Assembly: GCA_937981765.1 (NCBI GenBank)
Contig: CALJOM010000006.1
Location: 1-64,000 of the forward strand
Direction of reading: 5' to 3'
Length of the DNA: 64,000 bases
Source of the DNA: an uncultured Bacteroidales bacterium
GTDB taxonomy: Bacteria > Bacteroidota > Bacteroidia > Bacteroidales > Salinivirgaceae
Position numbers and translations under genes: made by a program
Shown: piece by piece, positions 9,096-19,858 of the stretch
How positions within the stretch are numbered: the stretch's first letter is position 1
Layout: the number at the start of each line of letters is the position of its first letter
Notes under the pieces: generated by a model
Told to the model about the DNA's origin: nothing
Database searches by the model: none
What the model saw: the letters and a program-made list of their open reading frames with translations, nothing else

Positions 9096-10334
9096 ATGGA
9101 AGCGTTTAATTTTGCAGACATATTTGCTGAATTCCGCGAACAAAAAAATATCGATCGCAGTTCATTAATGCGTGTTATTGAGGACGTATTCCGGAATCAT
9201 ATCACCAAACAATTTGGGAGTAGTGATAATTTCGATATCATAATAAATCCGGATCGCGGCGACTTTGAGATTTGGCATAATCGTATTGTTGTTTCCGATG
9301 ATGAACTTACCGATCCCAATACTCAAATTTCGTTAAGTGAAGCGCGGAAAATACAGGAAGACTACGAGATTGGCGAAGAAGTTTCAAGTGCATTTGAGTT
9401 TTCCTCTTTTGGAAGAAGAGCCATTCTGGCAATTAAACAAAATATAGCTACAAAATTTCAAGAACTCAAAAAGGAAAACACTTATAATAAATACAAAGAG
9501 CGAATTGGTGAAATTATCGTTGCTGAGGTGTATCATGTCTGGAAAAACGAAATACTACTGCTTGATGAAGAAGGAAATGAGCTTATTTTGCCAAAAGACC
9601 AACAAATACCCGGAGATTTTTTTAAGAAATCGGATACAGTAAGGGCGATTGTCTTAAAAGTTGAGTTCAAAGGCGGTAGCCCCCGAATAATTCTATCCAG
9701 AACCAATGAAAAATTTTTGGAGCGCCTTTTTGAAATGGAAATTCCCGAAATTTTTGACGGTTTGATAACTATTAGAAAAGCTGCCCGAATTCCGGGTGAA
9801 AGAGCCAAGGTTGCCGTAGAATCTTACGACGACCGTATAGACCCTGTTGGAGCATGCGTTGGAATGAAAGGGTCTAGAATTCGAGGGATTGTTCGGGAAC
9901 TCAGAAACGAAAATATCGATGTAATTCCATGGACAAACAATACACAACTATTTATCCAACGTGCATTAACCCCAGCAAAAGTTACATCTATTAACATTGA
10001 TCAGGAAAGTAAAGTCGCTGAGGTATATTTGCCCGCCGATCAAGTTTCTTTGGCAATCGGGAAAAACGGCGTTAATATAAAGTTAGCGTCAATGTTAACC
10101 GGGTACGAAATAGAGGTTTATCGCGATGATATTGAAATCGATGAAGAGGATGTTAACCTCGAAGAGTTTAAGGATGAAATTGAGGGCTGGATCATTGATG
10201 TTCTCAAATCTATAGGCTGCGATACTGCGAAGAGCGTTCTTAGTATCCCACCCGACGAGCTTGCCCGTAGAACTGATCTTGAGGAAGAAACCATCCAAGA
10301 TGTCATACGGATTCTAAAAGCCGAATTTGAATAA
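9096..10334 (+). CDS. nusA: Transcription termination/antitermination factor NusA
   Basis: 412 residues, the usual size of NusA without the extra C-terminal acidic repeats of E. coli. The order is an N-terminal RNA-polymerase-binding domain (about 1-125), an S1 domain (about 135-200), then two KH RNA-binding domains; KH1 has VGACVGMKGSRI and KH2 has LAIGKNGVNIKLA. The last 55 residues are an acidic helical segment with a helix-hairpin-helix look (CDTAKSVLSIPPDEL). NusA binds the elongating polymerase and modulates pausing, termination and antitermination. It sits between rimP and infB in one transcription unit. Confidence 0.95.
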   Translation: MEAFNFADIFAEFREQKNIDRSSLMRVIEDVFRNHITKQFGSSDNFDIIINPDRGDFEIWHNRIVVSDDELTDPNTQISLSEARKIQEDYEIGEEVSSAFEFSSFGRRAILAIKQNIATKFQELKKENTYNKYKERIGEIIVAEVYHVWKNEILLLDEEGNELILPKDQQIPGDFFKKSDTVRAIVLKVEFKGGSPRIILSRTNEKFLERLFEMEIPEIFDGLITIRKAARIPGERAKVAVESYDDRIDPVGACVGMKGSRIRGIVRELRNENIDVIPWTNNTQLFIQRALTPAKVTSINIDQESKVAEVYLPADQVSLAIGKNGVNIKLASMLTGYEIEVYRDDIEIDEEDVNLEEFKDEIEGWIIDVLKSIGCDTAKSVLSIPPDELARRTDLEEETIQDVIRILKAEFE

Positions 10335-10384
10335 TGGGGAAAATCCACTAACTTAGCAGAAAAAATTACACTTAATACCAAACT

Positions 10385-13246
10385 ATGGTTGACAAAAAGA
10401 AACCAAGACTTAGAGAAGTAGCCAAAGAGTTCAATGTGGGTATTGGAACTATTGTAGAATTCCTTGAAAAAAAAGGATTTCATGTTGAAAATAATCCAAA
10501 CACCCGTATTGAGGACGATATGTACGCTATTCTCAGCAAAGAGTATGCTTCGGATAGCAATTTGAAGAAAGAAACAGAAAAAAATACATCACCAAAGTTT
10601 CAGCCCAAAATCACAACAACTGGAATATCACAAAAAGATGATTCCGTAGAGGATGAAAATATTGTGCGAATAACTGATTTCACCAATCATCCAACACGTG
10701 AAACAATTAAATCAGCTGAAGAAAACAAGCCATCAATCAAAGTTGTTGGGAAAATCGATTTGGATAAAAAAGAAACGGAGAAAAAGTCTGAAATTAAGGT
10801 GCCACCTGTTTCGCATGAGGAGAATTCCGTAAATGCTGTAAATGAGGATAAAGTTGAGAATGAAATAAAGCTCGAAAAACCTGTTGTCCCTGGACCAAAA
10901 ATTCTTGGCAAAGTTGATTTAGAATCAAAAAAGAAAGTTACAGAGGAAAAAGATGAAAAAGAACCTTCCGAGAAACCCTCTGTTGACCCAACTCCTTCAA
11001 CAGAAGAAATTACTGAGCTTGCTGATAAGCCGGCGGTAGATGAAAATTTTATTCCATCTAAATACGAAAAACTGTCGGGACCTACAGTTATTGGTAAAAT
11101 TGAGTTACCGGAAGAAAAACGTAAAAAGCCCGAGTTGGTAACCCAAGAGGACCTCGATAAAAAGAAAAAGAAAAAGAAACGGAAACGCATTAAGAAATTT
11201 GAAAAAGAACCACTCGAACCTGAGAAATCTGATACGGGAGGTTTTGATAGAAGAGAACCGGCAAGCGGTTTTAATAAGGATAAACGTGAAGACCGTAAAA
11301 AAGTTGTAGCACCACCTATACGTAAGAAATCGCCTATTAAGCCAGAAGTAAACGAAGAGGATGTTACAAAACAAATCAAAGAAACATTAGCCCGTTTAAC
11401 GGCCAAAACAAAAACCAAGTCCTCTAAATACAAAAAGGAAAAGCGTGAGGCATTCCAACATAAAGGCCTGGAGAAGCAAGAAGTTGAAAAAAACGTACTA
11501 AAAGTAGCCGAATTCGTTTCAGTGAACGATTTGGCTACAATGATGAATGTTCCTGTAACGCAGGTAATTGCCACCTGTATGAATATGGGGCTCTTTGTAT
11601 CGATAAATCAGAGACTTGATGCTGAAACGATTGCATTAGTTGCCGATGAATTTGGCTACAAAGTAGAATTTGTGGCAGTTGAGGTTATCGAAGCCATAAA
11701 AGACCAGGAAGAGGATACCCCGGAAGATTTGGTTCCAAGACCTCCGATTGTTACGGTTATGGGGCACGTTGACCACGGTAAAACATCTCTGCTTGATTTT
11801 ATACGGAAATCTAACGTAATTGCTGGCGAAGCTGGGGGTATTACACAGCACATAGGAGCTTACAGCGTTGAATTGCCAAACGGTAAAACAATAACGTTCC
11901 TCGACACCCCTGGCCACGAGGCGTTCACAGCCATGCGTGCCCGAGGTACTAAAGTTACCGATGTCGCAATCATTGTTATTTCCGCCGATGATCACGTGAT
12001 GCCTCAAACGGTAGAGGCAATAAACCATGCCCAAGCCGCCGGAGTCCCAATTGTCTTTGCCATTAACAAAATTGATAAAGAAAATGCCAATCCTGACAAG
12101 ATCAAAGAGGAGCTTGCCAATATGAATCTCCTTGTTGAAGAATGGGGCGGTAAGTATCAATCGCAAGATATTAGTGCCAAGAAAGGGCTTAATGTTGATT
12201 TATTATTAGAAAAAGTTTTGCTTGAGGCTGAATTGCTCGACCTTAAGGCGAATCCTAAGAAAAAAGCGGTTGGAACTGTTATTGAGAGCGAATTGGATAA
12301 AGGGCGTGGTTACGTTTCAACGGTTTTAGTTCAAAATGGTACCCTCAGAGTTGGAGATATTGTTCTGGCGGGAACTCATTACGGGCACATAAAAGCCATG
12401 TTCAATGAACGCGGGCAACGAGTCACTTCAGCCGGGCCATCGATGCCGGTTCAAATCTTAGGACTTGACGGTGCCCCACAGGCCGGAGACAAGTTCAACG
12501 TGATGAACTCCGACCGTGAGGCTAAAGAAGTTGCGCTCAAGAGAGAAACATTGCTGCGTGAACAATCGCTTAGAACCCGTAAGCACATTACGCTCGATGA
12601 AATTGGTCGCAGAATTGCCATCGGAAACTTTAAAGAATTGAATATTATTGTTAAAGGTGACGTTGACGGTTCTGTTGAAGCCTTGACTGACTCTCTACTC
12701 AAACTTTCCAATGAGGAAGTTCAGGTTAATGTTATTCATAAAGCTGTTGGGCAGATCTCAGAATCTGACGTTTTGTTGGCTGTAGCCTCAAACGCTATTA
12801 TTGTAGGATTCCAGGTACGTCCGTCTGTTGCAGCTCGACGATTAGCAGAGTCTGAGCAGATAGACATCAGGCTATATTCAATTATATACGATGCTATCAA
12901 TGAAATCAAAGACGCAATAGAAGGGATGCTTTCTCCTGAAATTAAAGAACAAATTCTTGGTTCAGCGGAAGTTTTGGAAGTATTTAAGATTACAAAAGTT
13001 GGTACTGTTGCCGGATGTATTGTTCGAGAGGGGAAGATAAAGCAGAATAGTAAAGTAAGAGTAATTCGGAACGGTATTGTAGTTTACACTGGCAATATCA
13101 GCTCGCTAAAACGATTCAAAGACGACGCAAAAGAAGTTATAAGCGGACTAGAATGTGGTATTAGCATTCATCAGTTTAACGACATAAAAGTTGGCGATTT
13201 TATAGAGGCTTTCGAGGAAATTGAAATTAAAAAAACTTTGGAATAA
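10385..13246 (+). CDS. infB: Translation initiation factor IF-2
   Basis: 953 residues. An IF2 N-terminal domain (about 1-50) is followed by a long, low-complexity Lys/Glu/Pro linker to about residue 370. A second IF2_N-like module comes next (about 375-440), then the GTPase core starting near residue 453: G1 GHVDHGKT (about 459-466), G3 DTPGHEAF, G4 NKID. Domains II-IV bind initiator tRNA and the ribosome. The linker carries three copies of a short module G-K-(I/V)-(D/E)-L set in Val/Ile and charged residues (near 10746, 10908 and 11091), and a run of Lys/Arg at about 11160-11190. IF-2 brings fMet-tRNA to the 30S subunit and promotes 50S joining. A strong terminator follows. Confidence 0.96.
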   Translation: MVDKKKPRLREVAKEFNVGIGTIVEFLEKKGFHVENNPNTRIEDDMYAILSKEYASDSNLKKETEKNTSPKFQPKITTTGISQKDDSVEDENIVRITDFTNHPTRETIKSAEENKPSIKVVGKIDLDKKETEKKSEIKVPPVSHEENSVNAVNEDKVENEIKLEKPVVPGPKILGKVDLESKKKVTEEKDEKEPSEKPSVDPTPSTEEITELADKPAVDENFIPSKYEKLSGPTVIGKIELPEEKRKKPELVTQEDLDKKKKKKKRKRIKKFEKEPLEPEKSDTGGFDRREPASGFNKDKREDRKKVVAPPIRKKSPIKPEVNEEDVTKQIKETLARLTAKTKTKSSKYKKEKREAFQHKGLEKQEVEKNVLKVAEFVSVNDLATMMNVPVTQVIATCMNMGLFVSINQRLDAETIALVADEFGYKVEFVAVEVIEAIKDQEEDTPEDLVPRPPIVTVMGHVDHGKTSLLDFIRKSNVIAGEAGGITQHIGAYSVELPNGKTITFLDTPGHEAFTAMRARGTKVTDVAIIVISADDHVMPQTVEAINHAQAAGVPIVFAINKIDKENANPDKIKEELANMNLLVEEWGGKYQSQDISAKKGLNVDLLLEKVLLEAELLDLKANPKKKAVGTVIESELDKGRGYVSTVLVQNGTLRVGDIVLAGTHYGHIKAMFNERGQRVTSAGPSMPVQILGLDGAPQAGDKFNVMNSDREAKEVALKRETLLREQSLRTRKHITLDEIGRRIAIGNFKELNIIVKGDVDGSVEALTDSLLKLSNEEVQVNVIHKAVGQISESDVLLAVASNAIIVGFQVRPSVAARRLAESEQIDIRLYSIIYDAINEIKDAIEGMLSPEIKEQILGSAEVLEVFKITKVGTVAGCIVREGKIKQNSKVRVIRNGIVVYTGNISSLKRFKDDAKEVISGLECGISIHQFNDIKVGDFIEAFEEIEIKKTLE

Positions 13247-13254
13247 AATGTGTG

Positions 13255-13284
13255 GAGACCTTGCATAAGGTCTCTCGATTTTTT
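13255..13284 (+). terminator. Rho-independent terminator of rimP-nusA-infB
   Basis: Perfect eight-base stem GAGACCTT / AAGGTCTC with loop GCAT followed by TCGATTTTTT, nine bases after the infB stop. Confidence 0.9.
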
Positions 13285-13333
13285 CTGAGCGATAGGGATA
13301 TACTCAATAGGCTTAGGGAAACTGAGAACCCTG

Positions 13334-13363
13334 TTGAACGAACCTGAAAAAGTAGTATATTTG
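13334..13363 (+). promoter_or_regulatory. Bacteroidetes-type promoter for the GT5-like / DUF4270 / glmS / metG run
   Basis: TTG at 13334-13336, 19-base spacer, TATATTTG at 13356-13363, which exactly fits TTG-N19-TAnnTTTG. Transcription would start near 13370, about 20 bases before the ATG at 13390. Confidence 0.75.
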
Positions 13364-13389
13364 TAAAATTTACAAAATAGTGGACTGAT

Positions 13390-14193
13390 ATGGGAAATGC
13401 GAAAATACTTTATGTTGCTCAGGAGATCTATCCCTTCTTACCCGAAAGCCCCATAGCTAACACTTGCCGCTACTTACCCCAGTTGATGCAAGAACAAGGC
13501 AAAGAAATAAGAACATTTATGCCAAAGTTTGGGTGTATTAATGAGCGGCGCAACCAACTACACGAAGTGATTCGTCTCAGTGGGATGAATCTTGTGATCA
13601 ATGATACCGATTATCCCTTAATTATTAAGGTAGCTAGTATACAGTCTGCCCGTATGCAGGTTTATTTTATCGACAATGAGGATTACTTTAACCGCAAAGC
13701 TATTTTGACTGATGAAAATTGTATATCATTCACCGATAACGATGAGCGTTCAATTTTCTTTGCCCGTGGAGTAATTGAAACAATTAAGAAATTGCGTTGG
13801 TCGCCGGATATTATTCATTGTCATGGATGGTTTACTTTGGTTTTACCCTTAATGATTCGATACGTTTTAAACCAAAATCCACTTTTCGATCATTCAAAAC
13901 TCGTAGTTTCTTTATATAACGACAATTTTAACGGTTCATTAGATCCAAAATTTGGTGAAAAACTTCTTGCTGAAAATATTCCAGGCAACGCAATAAAGTG
14001 GTTAACCGAAAATACAGATTATCATAGCGTGATGAAAACATTGATCGACACAGTCGATGCCATAATTATCGGCGAAGAAAGTGTTGATCCGGCCGTTTTG
14101 GAATACGCAAAAGTTTCGAAAAAACCAATGTTGGAATACTTAAATCCTCAAACAAACGTTGAAGAATTAAAGAAATTCTACGATCAGTTTTAA
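13390..14193 (+). CDS. Half-length glycogen/starch synthase-like protein (GT5 N-terminal domain only)
   Basis: 267 residues resembling only the N-terminal Rossmann half of GT5 glycogen/starch synthases: ILYVAQEIYPF at the start, the NERRNQLHEVIRLSGMN segment, and DIIHCHGWFT near residue 140. The C-terminal GT-B half, with its nucleotide-sugar site and E-x7-E, is absent. The ADP-glucose-binding K-x-G-G-L motif near the N-terminus is replaced by ESPIANTCRYLPQ. The stop is clean and DUF4270 begins 10 bases later, so it is not a frameshifted remnant. Similar short proteins are conserved in Bacteroidetes in this neighbourhood. Catalytic activity is doubtful; a binding or regulatory role is possible but unproven. 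Confidence 0.85.
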   Translation: MGNAKILYVAQEIYPFLPESPIANTCRYLPQLMQEQGKEIRTFMPKFGCINERRNQLHEVIRLSGMNLVINDTDYPLIIKVASIQSARMQVYFIDNEDYFNRKAILTDENCISFTDNDERSIFFARGVIETIKKLRWSPDIIHCHGWFTLVLPLMIRYVLNQNPLFDHSKLVVSLYNDNFNGSLDPKFGEKLLAENIPGNAIKWLTENTDYHSVMKTLIDTVDAIIIGEESVDPAVLEYAKVSKKPMLEYLNPQTNVEELKKFYDQF

Positions 14194-14203
14194 CAACCTT
14201 TCT

Positions 14204-15469
14204 ATGCACAAATTCTCATTCGCCGCAATAATTATTGCACAGTTTTTTATCGCCTGTAATCGAGAGGATACTATTATCGGGCTTGATCTTCAGGATAACA
14301 AGTTTATTGTTCGCTTCGATACTATATCGACAATTCAGCTTACTACCAAGAGAGCCGACAGTATTCTTCTTGATAACGCGAGTATTGGGTTGCTTGGAGA
14401 TTATGCCGACCCTGTTTTTGGTCATAGTCGCGCAGCGTTAGCCTTTGAGTTGTTACCTAAATCGAGAGTAATTAATTTAGGAACCAATCCTGTAGCAGAC
14501 AGTGTCGTGCTGAAGCTTACCGAAAGAAGTGGATACTATGGACTTGATTCATCGGCATTGCATACCGTTAGAGTTTACCGCGTTGCAGAAGGAAAATCAC
14601 TTAAAGATTTGGATAGTGCCGTTGTGACGTTTTCCACTCTTAATGAATATAAAGGGCAACTTCTTGGTGAGCAGGTAGTAAAATTCAATACTAAAGATTC
14701 CGTACGGTTATCGATTCGACTTAATAATCAATTTGCAACAACTTTGTTGCAAGATACTGCCTACATTAGCTCCGATTCGCTGTTCAATCAATATTTTAGG
14801 GGATTAATTGTTGAGGCAGAGAAAGTTAGTCCTAACGGGAATATTATTACCATCGACTTTAATCAATCAACAACTTGTTTACGTCTTCATTTTAAAAATA
14901 ATACCGACACTCTGTTTTTTGATTATCTTTTGAAACAGACTCGTACCCGGCGTTTTACAATATTTGACCATAACTACGAAAATACACAGGTTCAAACAGC
15001 CCTAACAGACACTTCTTTTTCTACCATGTCGTTTTTACAAGGGATGAATGGGCTAGCAACTAAAGTACGCATTGATGGATTAAATACCTTATTCAGCGAT
15101 GATCCCTGGGCCATTAATTCGGCTTTATTGACTCTTTACCTTGCCCCCGAAAGTGATACAGCGCGATTTTTACCACCAACACAAATTATGGTGAAAATGA
15201 TCAAAGACGGTAAAGAGGTATTTACGCCCGATTATCAGGTTCAGGGAGGTGTATCCACTGCACCGGAAAATTATCAGGTTACTACCAATGCTTACCATAT
15301 CAAAATTAATAAACTTTTATACGATGCTGTTTTAGCACGTAAACCCTCCGTTGAATTGGTTATCTATACTGTTAGTCCTCTAACAAAGCCTAACCGTTGT
15401 GTTATTGCTGGCAGTCAACATCCAGAACTTACTGTTCGTCCTCAACTTAGAATTATCCGTTCACAATAA
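14204..15469 (+). CDS. DUF4270 family lipoprotein
   Basis: 421 residues with a lipoprotein signal (MHKFSFAAIIIAQFF-IAC, acylated Cys near residue 18). The rest is predicted periplasm- or surface-exposed and beta-rich, with the DUF4270 pattern GLLGDYADPVFGHSRA near residue 65 and repeated D-S-V-x-L segments. It lies between the GT5-like gene and glmS with 10-11-base gaps, a gene order I know from other Bacteroidetes. Function is unknown. Association with sugar-nucleotide or envelope metabolism is inferred only from the neighbouring glmS. Confidence 0.85.
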   Translation: MHKFSFAAIIIAQFFIACNREDTIIGLDLQDNKFIVRFDTISTIQLTTKRADSILLDNASIGLLGDYADPVFGHSRAALAFELLPKSRVINLGTNPVADSVVLKLTERSGYYGLDSSALHTVRVYRVAEGKSLKDLDSAVVTFSTLNEYKGQLLGEQVVKFNTKDSVRLSIRLNNQFATTLLQDTAYISSDSLFNQYFRGLIVEAEKVSPNGNIITIDFNQSTTCLRLHFKNNTDTLFFDYLLKQTRTRRFTIFDHNYENTQVQTALTDTSFSTMSFLQGMNGLATKVRIDGLNTLFSDDPWAINSALLTLYLAPESDTARFLPPTQIMVKMIKDGKEVFTPDYQVQGGVSTAPENYQVTTNAYHIKINKLLYDAVLARKPSVELVIYTVSPLTKPNRCVIAGSQHPELTVRPQLRIIRSQ

Positions 15470-15480
15470 TCTTTATAAAA

Positions 15481-17319
15481 ATGTGTGGAATAGTTGGATA
15501 TATAGGGAAGCGGCAAGCATATCCCATAATTATTAACGGTTTAAAACGATTAGAATATAGAGGGTACGACAGTGCCGGTATTGTTCTTTGGGGCAATAAC
15601 CAACCAATTTTGTACAAACAAAAGGGGAAAGTTTCCGACCTTGAGAATAGTTTGAATGCTCTTAACACCGAGGCCTACGTCGGAATGGGACATACACGTT
15701 GGGCTACACATGGTGAACCTAATGATGTTAATGCCCATCCGCATATGTCGATGAACGGGAAATTTTTTCTAATTCATAATGGCATAATTGAGAACTATTC
15801 ACGATTGCAAAAGCGCCTGAAAGACCGCGGTTATACATTTCGGTCCGAAACTGATACCGAGATATTAGTTAATCTGATCGAGTACGTCTACCTTAAAGGG
15901 GGTATCGATGCAGAAACCGCTGTTCGACATGCCTTAAACAAAGTAATCGGAGCTTATGGAATCGTTGTTTTTTGTGTTGATGAGCCCGATAAATTAATCG
16001 CTGCTCGGAAAAGTAGTCCATTAGTAATTGGAATTGGAAAAGGAGAATATTTTATAGCTAGCGATGCCACACCCATTGTTGAATATACCAACAGTGTAAT
16101 CTATCTTAACGATAACGATATTGCCATCATAAAACGTTGCGAGCTCTCTTTAAAAACATTAGGAAACGAGGAGCAAATTCCGATAGTCCAAACCCTGGAT
16201 ATTGAAATAGGCGATATTGACAAACAGGGTTTTGATCATTTTATGTTGAAAGAAATTTTCGAGCAACCCCGCTCTATCATGGACACTTTGCGTGGACGAA
16301 TTGCTCCAGACAATACTGATATTCGTTTGGGAGGATTGTTTGCTGTAATGGACAAACTTACCAATGCCCGTCGGATCATTATTGCTGCTTGTGGCACATC
16401 GTGGCATGCTGGGTTAGTTGGAGAGTATCTTCTGGAGGACTTTGCACGAATCCCTGTTGAGGTAGAGTACGCTTCAGAATTTAGATACCGAAATCCAATA
16501 ATTAACCAAGACGATATTGTTATTGCCATTAGTCAGAGTGGCGAAACCGCCGACACGTTGGCAGCTGTGCGGCTTGCCAAAGAGAAGGGAGCTACAGTCT
16601 TAGGAATTTGCAACGTTGTTGGTAGTTCAATCCCCCGAGAAACTGATGCCGGGGTTTACACCCACGCTGGACCGGAAATAGGTGTAGCTTCCACTAAAGC
16701 ATTTACTGCACAAGTCACTGTTTTGACCATGATGGCCTTGATTCTTGGTCATCGACGTGGACATATCACCACGGAAATGTTTAATAAAATGGTAGAGGAA
16801 TTGCGCGACGTTCCTAATAAAATTGAGAAAATTCTTCAAAAGAATCAGGAAATAAAGGAGATAGCCGCCATATATAAAGAAGCCACCAACTCTATATATT
16901 TGGGACGGGGATATTTATTCCCAGTAGCTTTGGAAGGCGCCCTTAAAATTAAAGAAATCAGTTACATTCACGCGGAGGGATATCCAGCTGCGGAAATGAA
17001 ACATGGGCCTATAGCCTTGATTGATGAAAATATGCCTGTGGTTTTCATTGCCACCAAGGATAAAAGTTACGAAAAAATTGTGAGCAATGTCCAAGAGGTT
17101 AAGGCACGGCGAGGAAAAATCATTGCCATTGTAACTGAGGGAGACACCACCATATCTTCTATGGCCGACCATGTGATTGAGATTCCCGAAACCATGGAAT
17201 TTCTTGGCCCCTTAACCACAGTTGTTCCCCTTCAACTACTTTCGTATCATATTGCAGTAATGCGAGGCTGTAATGTTGATCAACCCCGAAATCTTGCAAA
17301 ATCAGTAACCGTAGAATAG
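15481..17319 (+). CDS. glmS: Glutamine--fructose-6-phosphate aminotransferase (isomerizing)
   Basis: 612 residues, the usual length. The N-terminal class II glutamine amidotransferase domain begins M-C-G-I-V-G-Y, with Cys2 the nucleophile once Met is removed, and carries [11 protein letters not shown] and HTRWATHG. Two SIS sugar-isomerase domains follow (about 290-430 and 460-600), including [13 protein letters not shown] and the C-terminal [13 protein letters not shown]. It makes glucosamine-6-phosphate from fructose-6-phosphate and glutamine, feeding UDP-GlcNAc for peptidoglycan and lipid A. I see no glmS ribozyme-like leader: only 11 bases separate it from the preceding gene, so it is probably co-transcribed. 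Confidence 0.97.
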   Translation: MCGIVGYIGKRQAYPIIINGLKRLEYRGYDSAGIVLWGNNQPILYKQKGKVSDLENSLNALNTEAYVGMGHTRWATHGEPNDVNAHPHMSMNGKFFLIHNGIIENYSRLQKRLKDRGYTFRSETDTEILVNLIEYVYLKGGIDAETAVRHALNKVIGAYGIVVFCVDEPDKLIAARKSSPLVIGIGKGEYFIASDATPIVEYTNSVIYLNDNDIAIIKRCELSLKTLGNEEQIPIVQTLDIEIGDIDKQGFDHFMLKEIFEQPRSIMDTLRGRIAPDNTDIRLGGLFAVMDKLTNARRIIIAACGTSWHAGLVGEYLLEDFARIPVEVEYASEFRYRNPIINQDDIVIAISQSGETADTLAAVRLAKEKGATVLGICNVVGSSIPRETDAGVYTHAGPEIGVASTKAFTAQVTVLTMMALILGHRRGHITTEMFNKMVEELRDVPNKIEKILQKNQEIKEIAAIYKEATNSIYLGRGYLFPVALEGALKIKEISYIHAEGYPAAEMKHGPIALIDENMPVVFIATKDKSYEKIVSNVQEVKARRGKIIAIVTEGDTTISSMADHVIEIPETMEFLGPLTTVVPLQLLSYHIAVMRGCNVDQPRNLAKSVTVE

Positions 17320-17329
17320 ACATATTTAT

Positions 17330-19360
17330 ATGAAATTTAAACGATATCTGGTAACTGCGGCTTTGCCTTACGCCAACGGACCAGTACACATTGGTCATTT
17401 AGCCGGCGTATATATTCCCGCCGATATTTATGTTCGTTATCTTCGTCTAAAAAATTGCGATGTCCTTTTTATATGCGGGAGCGATGAACATGGAGTGCCT
17501 ATAACCATAAAAGCTCGACAAGAAGGAGTAACGCCTCAGCAAGTTGTTGATAAATATCATAACCTCATAAAAAATTCCTTTGAGCAGTTTGGGATATCTT
17601 TCGATATATATTCGCGAACCACTAGCCCAACGCACTATCAAACTGCTTCGGAATTTTTCCGCAAGCTCTATGATAATCAGCAATTTATTGAACAAACGTC
17701 GGAACAATACTACGATCCAGAGGCAAAACAATTTTTAGCCGACAGGTATATTGTTGGACAATGCCCTAAATGCGGTAACGAATCAGCCTACGGTGATCAG
17801 TGCGAAAAATGTGGGTCAACACTCAACCCAACCGACTTGATTAATCCCAGATCCACCATCTCTGGGGCAAAACCTATATTAAAATCTACAAGCCATTGGT
17901 ACCTTCCATTAGATCAACACCAGCCATGGTTAGAACGCTGGATTTTGGAGGAACATAAAGAGTGGCGCCCAAATGTTTACGGACAATGTAAGTCGTGGCT
18001 CGATGCCGGATTACAGCCACGAGCCGTAAGTCGCGACCTCGATTGGGGAGTCCCGGTTCCTGTGGAAGGAGCTCAAGGCAAGGTGCTTTACGTTTGGTTC
18101 GATGCGCCGATTGGCTATATCTCCGCCACAAAAGAATTAACACCGGAATGGGGAAAATACTGGAAAAACCTCGAAACCAAATTGGTCCACTTTATTGGAA
18201 AGGATAACATTGTATTTCATTGCATTATTTTCCCAGCCATGTTAAAAGCCGAGGGAAGTTTTATTCTGCCCGATAATGTACCGGCTAACGAATTCTTAAA
18301 TCTTGAAGGCGATAAAATTTCCACATCTAGAAACTGGGCGGTATGGCTGCACGAGTATTTAGCCGACTTCCCCGGCAAAGAGGATGTTTTACGCTATGTG
18401 CTAACTGCAAATGCTCCTGAAACCAAGGATAATGATTTTACTTGGAAGGATTTTCAAGCCCGCAATAATAACGAACTGTTGGCAATTTTCGGAAATTTTG
18501 TTAACCGCACAATGGTTTTAACCCATAAATATTTTGAAGGCTCTGTTCCCTTGCCCTCAACATTCAATGACTCTGATAAAAATATAATTGATGAGTTAAC
18601 TAAAATTCGTCATAAAGTAGAACATTCATTGGAGAATTTCCGCTTCAGGGAGGCTTTAAGCGAAGCCATGAACATGGCACGAATAGGAAATAAATATCTT
18701 ACGGAAACTGAACCCTGGAAGCTTTGGAAAACAGACCCAGATAGAGTGGGAACCATTCTATACATTTCATTGCAAATTAGTGCTGGATTATCCATTATTC
18801 TTGAGCCCTTTTTGCCCCACAGTTGCAAAAAACTCCGTAACATATTGAATATTAAAAATATAGAATGGGAAAAAGCTGGGCAAATCGATATTTTACCCAA
18901 AAATCACAAAATTGAACAGCCCGAATTGCTTTTTGATAAAATTGAGGACGAAGCTATTGAAAAACAACAACTTCGCCTAAGGGAAATTAAGCAGCGTAAC
19001 CTTTTCCAAAATGCGCCGGTGAAGGAAAGTTTGCTATCGGTTTCTTACGAAACTTTTGCAGCAATTGATTTACGGGTTGGAACTATTCTTGAAGCAGAAA
19101 GGGTTCCCAAAGCTAAAAAGTTGCTCAAGTTAACCATCGACACAGGAATTGATAGACGCACTGTGGTTTCTGGGATTGCCGAATATTATCAACCAGAAGA
19201 GATTGTTGGTAGGCAGGTTGTTGTAATGGTAAACCTTGAGCCGAAAGAACTAAGAGGTATTGTATCGCATGGTATGATTCTTATGGCAGAAGATGCAGAC
19301 GGAAAACTGATATTTGTGAAACCCGAAGCCGTTGTAAAAAATGGTTCAGCAGTAAAATAG
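17330..19360 (+). CDS. metG: Methionyl-tRNA synthetase
   Basis: 676 residues. The Rossmann catalytic domain has the HIGH motif at residues 20-23 and the KMSKS equivalent K-I-S-T-S at about 329-333. A zinc knuckle of four cysteines (CPKCG ... CEKCG) sits near residues 143-161, followed by the anticodon-binding helical domain. The C-terminal EMAP/Trbp111-type tRNA-binding domain (about 570-676; [15 protein letters not shown]) makes this the long, dimeric form. It attaches methionine to both initiator and elongator tRNA-Met. The gene starts 10 bases after glmS and ends at a strong terminator. Confidence 0.97.
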   Translation: MKFKRYLVTAALPYANGPVHIGHLAGVYIPADIYVRYLRLKNCDVLFICGSDEHGVPITIKARQEGVTPQQVVDKYHNLIKNSFEQFGISFDIYSRTTSPTHYQTASEFFRKLYDNQQFIEQTSEQYYDPEAKQFLADRYIVGQCPKCGNESAYGDQCEKCGSTLNPTDLINPRSTISGAKPILKSTSHWYLPLDQHQPWLERWILEEHKEWRPNVYGQCKSWLDAGLQPRAVSRDLDWGVPVPVEGAQGKVLYVWFDAPIGYISATKELTPEWGKYWKNLETKLVHFIGKDNIVFHCIIFPAMLKAEGSFILPDNVPANEFLNLEGDKISTSRNWAVWLHEYLADFPGKEDVLRYVLTANAPETKDNDFTWKDFQARNNNELLAIFGNFVNRTMVLTHKYFEGSVPLPSTFNDSDKNIIDELTKIRHKVEHSLENFRFREALSEAMNMARIGNKYLTETEPWKLWKTDPDRVGTILYISLQISAGLSIILEPFLPHSCKKLRNILNIKNIEWEKAGQIDILPKNHKIEQPELLFDKIEDEAIEKQQLRLREIKQRNLFQNAPVKESLLSVSYETFAAIDLRVGTILEAERVPKAKKLLKLTIDTGIDRRTVVSGIAEYYQPEEIVGRQVVVMVNLEPKELRGIVSHGMILMAEDADGKLIFVKPEAVVKNGSAVK

Positions 19361-19386
19361 AAAAAGGGGCGAGAGCCCCCTTTTTT
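19361..19386 (+). terminator. Rho-independent terminator after metG
   Basis: AAAAAGGGGC - GAGA - GCCCCCTTTTTT, a ten-base stem directly abutting the metG stop codon and followed by a T run. Confidence 0.92.
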
Positions 19387-19858
19387 CACTATGAAAAAAC
19401 TACACTACCGAGCATTGCTTAATTCCTTGAAAAGACCACTTAACGCTCATGGCAAAGATATTTACATCTTTGAAATTTTAATTCCTGATAAACTATCGAA
19501 AGGCGTATAATAGCTAACGTTGTTTTCCACCTAGGTTGTTAATTGTCATAAAAACAGGCAGATACATATTGTGGCTAATAAAAAAACTATTGAAAAATTG
19601 TTGGTAAATTTGTTTCGGCTGTCAACAATTAGTGTAAAAATGAACTGTATAAAATTTTAAAAAACACATTATGTGTGTTTTATGATAAAATTAATTTATT
19701 TGGTTGTAACCAATGTTAATACTATTTTGCACGGTGTTAATATTTAATGGGATTTTGGTTAAGATATTATTTAGTACGATTTCCAATCGTTTATCTTTTG
19801 TAAAAATCGCTTTAGTGCTAAAGTCATTTTGTATTTTTGTAACCCCAAAAAAGTTGGA
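19387..19858. other. AT-rich gap of about 470 bases between metG and dprA
   Basis: No convincing gene. It holds a 39-codon open frame at 19391-19510 with no family resemblance, a weak hairpin at 19662-19680 (AAACACA / TGTGTTT, five-base loop), and the candidate dprA promoter at its right end. I see no tRNA, terminal inverted repeats or transposase remnant. Confidence 0.6.
19832..19839 (+). promoter_or_regulatory. Candidate -7 element for dprA
   Basis: TATTTTTG fits TAnnTTTG and lies 19 bases before the ATG at 19859. A weak TTTA at 19811-19814 is 17 bases upstream. The site supports the 19859 start over an upstream TTG at 19829, which would precede the likely transcription start. Confidence 0.5.

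Noticed and set aside
10687-11574. Long open frame (295 codons) antisense to infB
   Set aside because: It mirrors the Lys/Glu-rich IF-2 linker, giving a Ser/Phe-rich product with no domain; the sense gene is certain.
15470-15480. glmS ribozyme
   Set aside because: Only 11 bases separate glmS from the preceding gene and no ribozyme core is visible.
19391-19510. 39-codon open frame beginning ATG right after the metG terminator
   Set aside because: No family resemblance, no promoter, starts in the terminator's T-run tail; kept only as part of the gap description.
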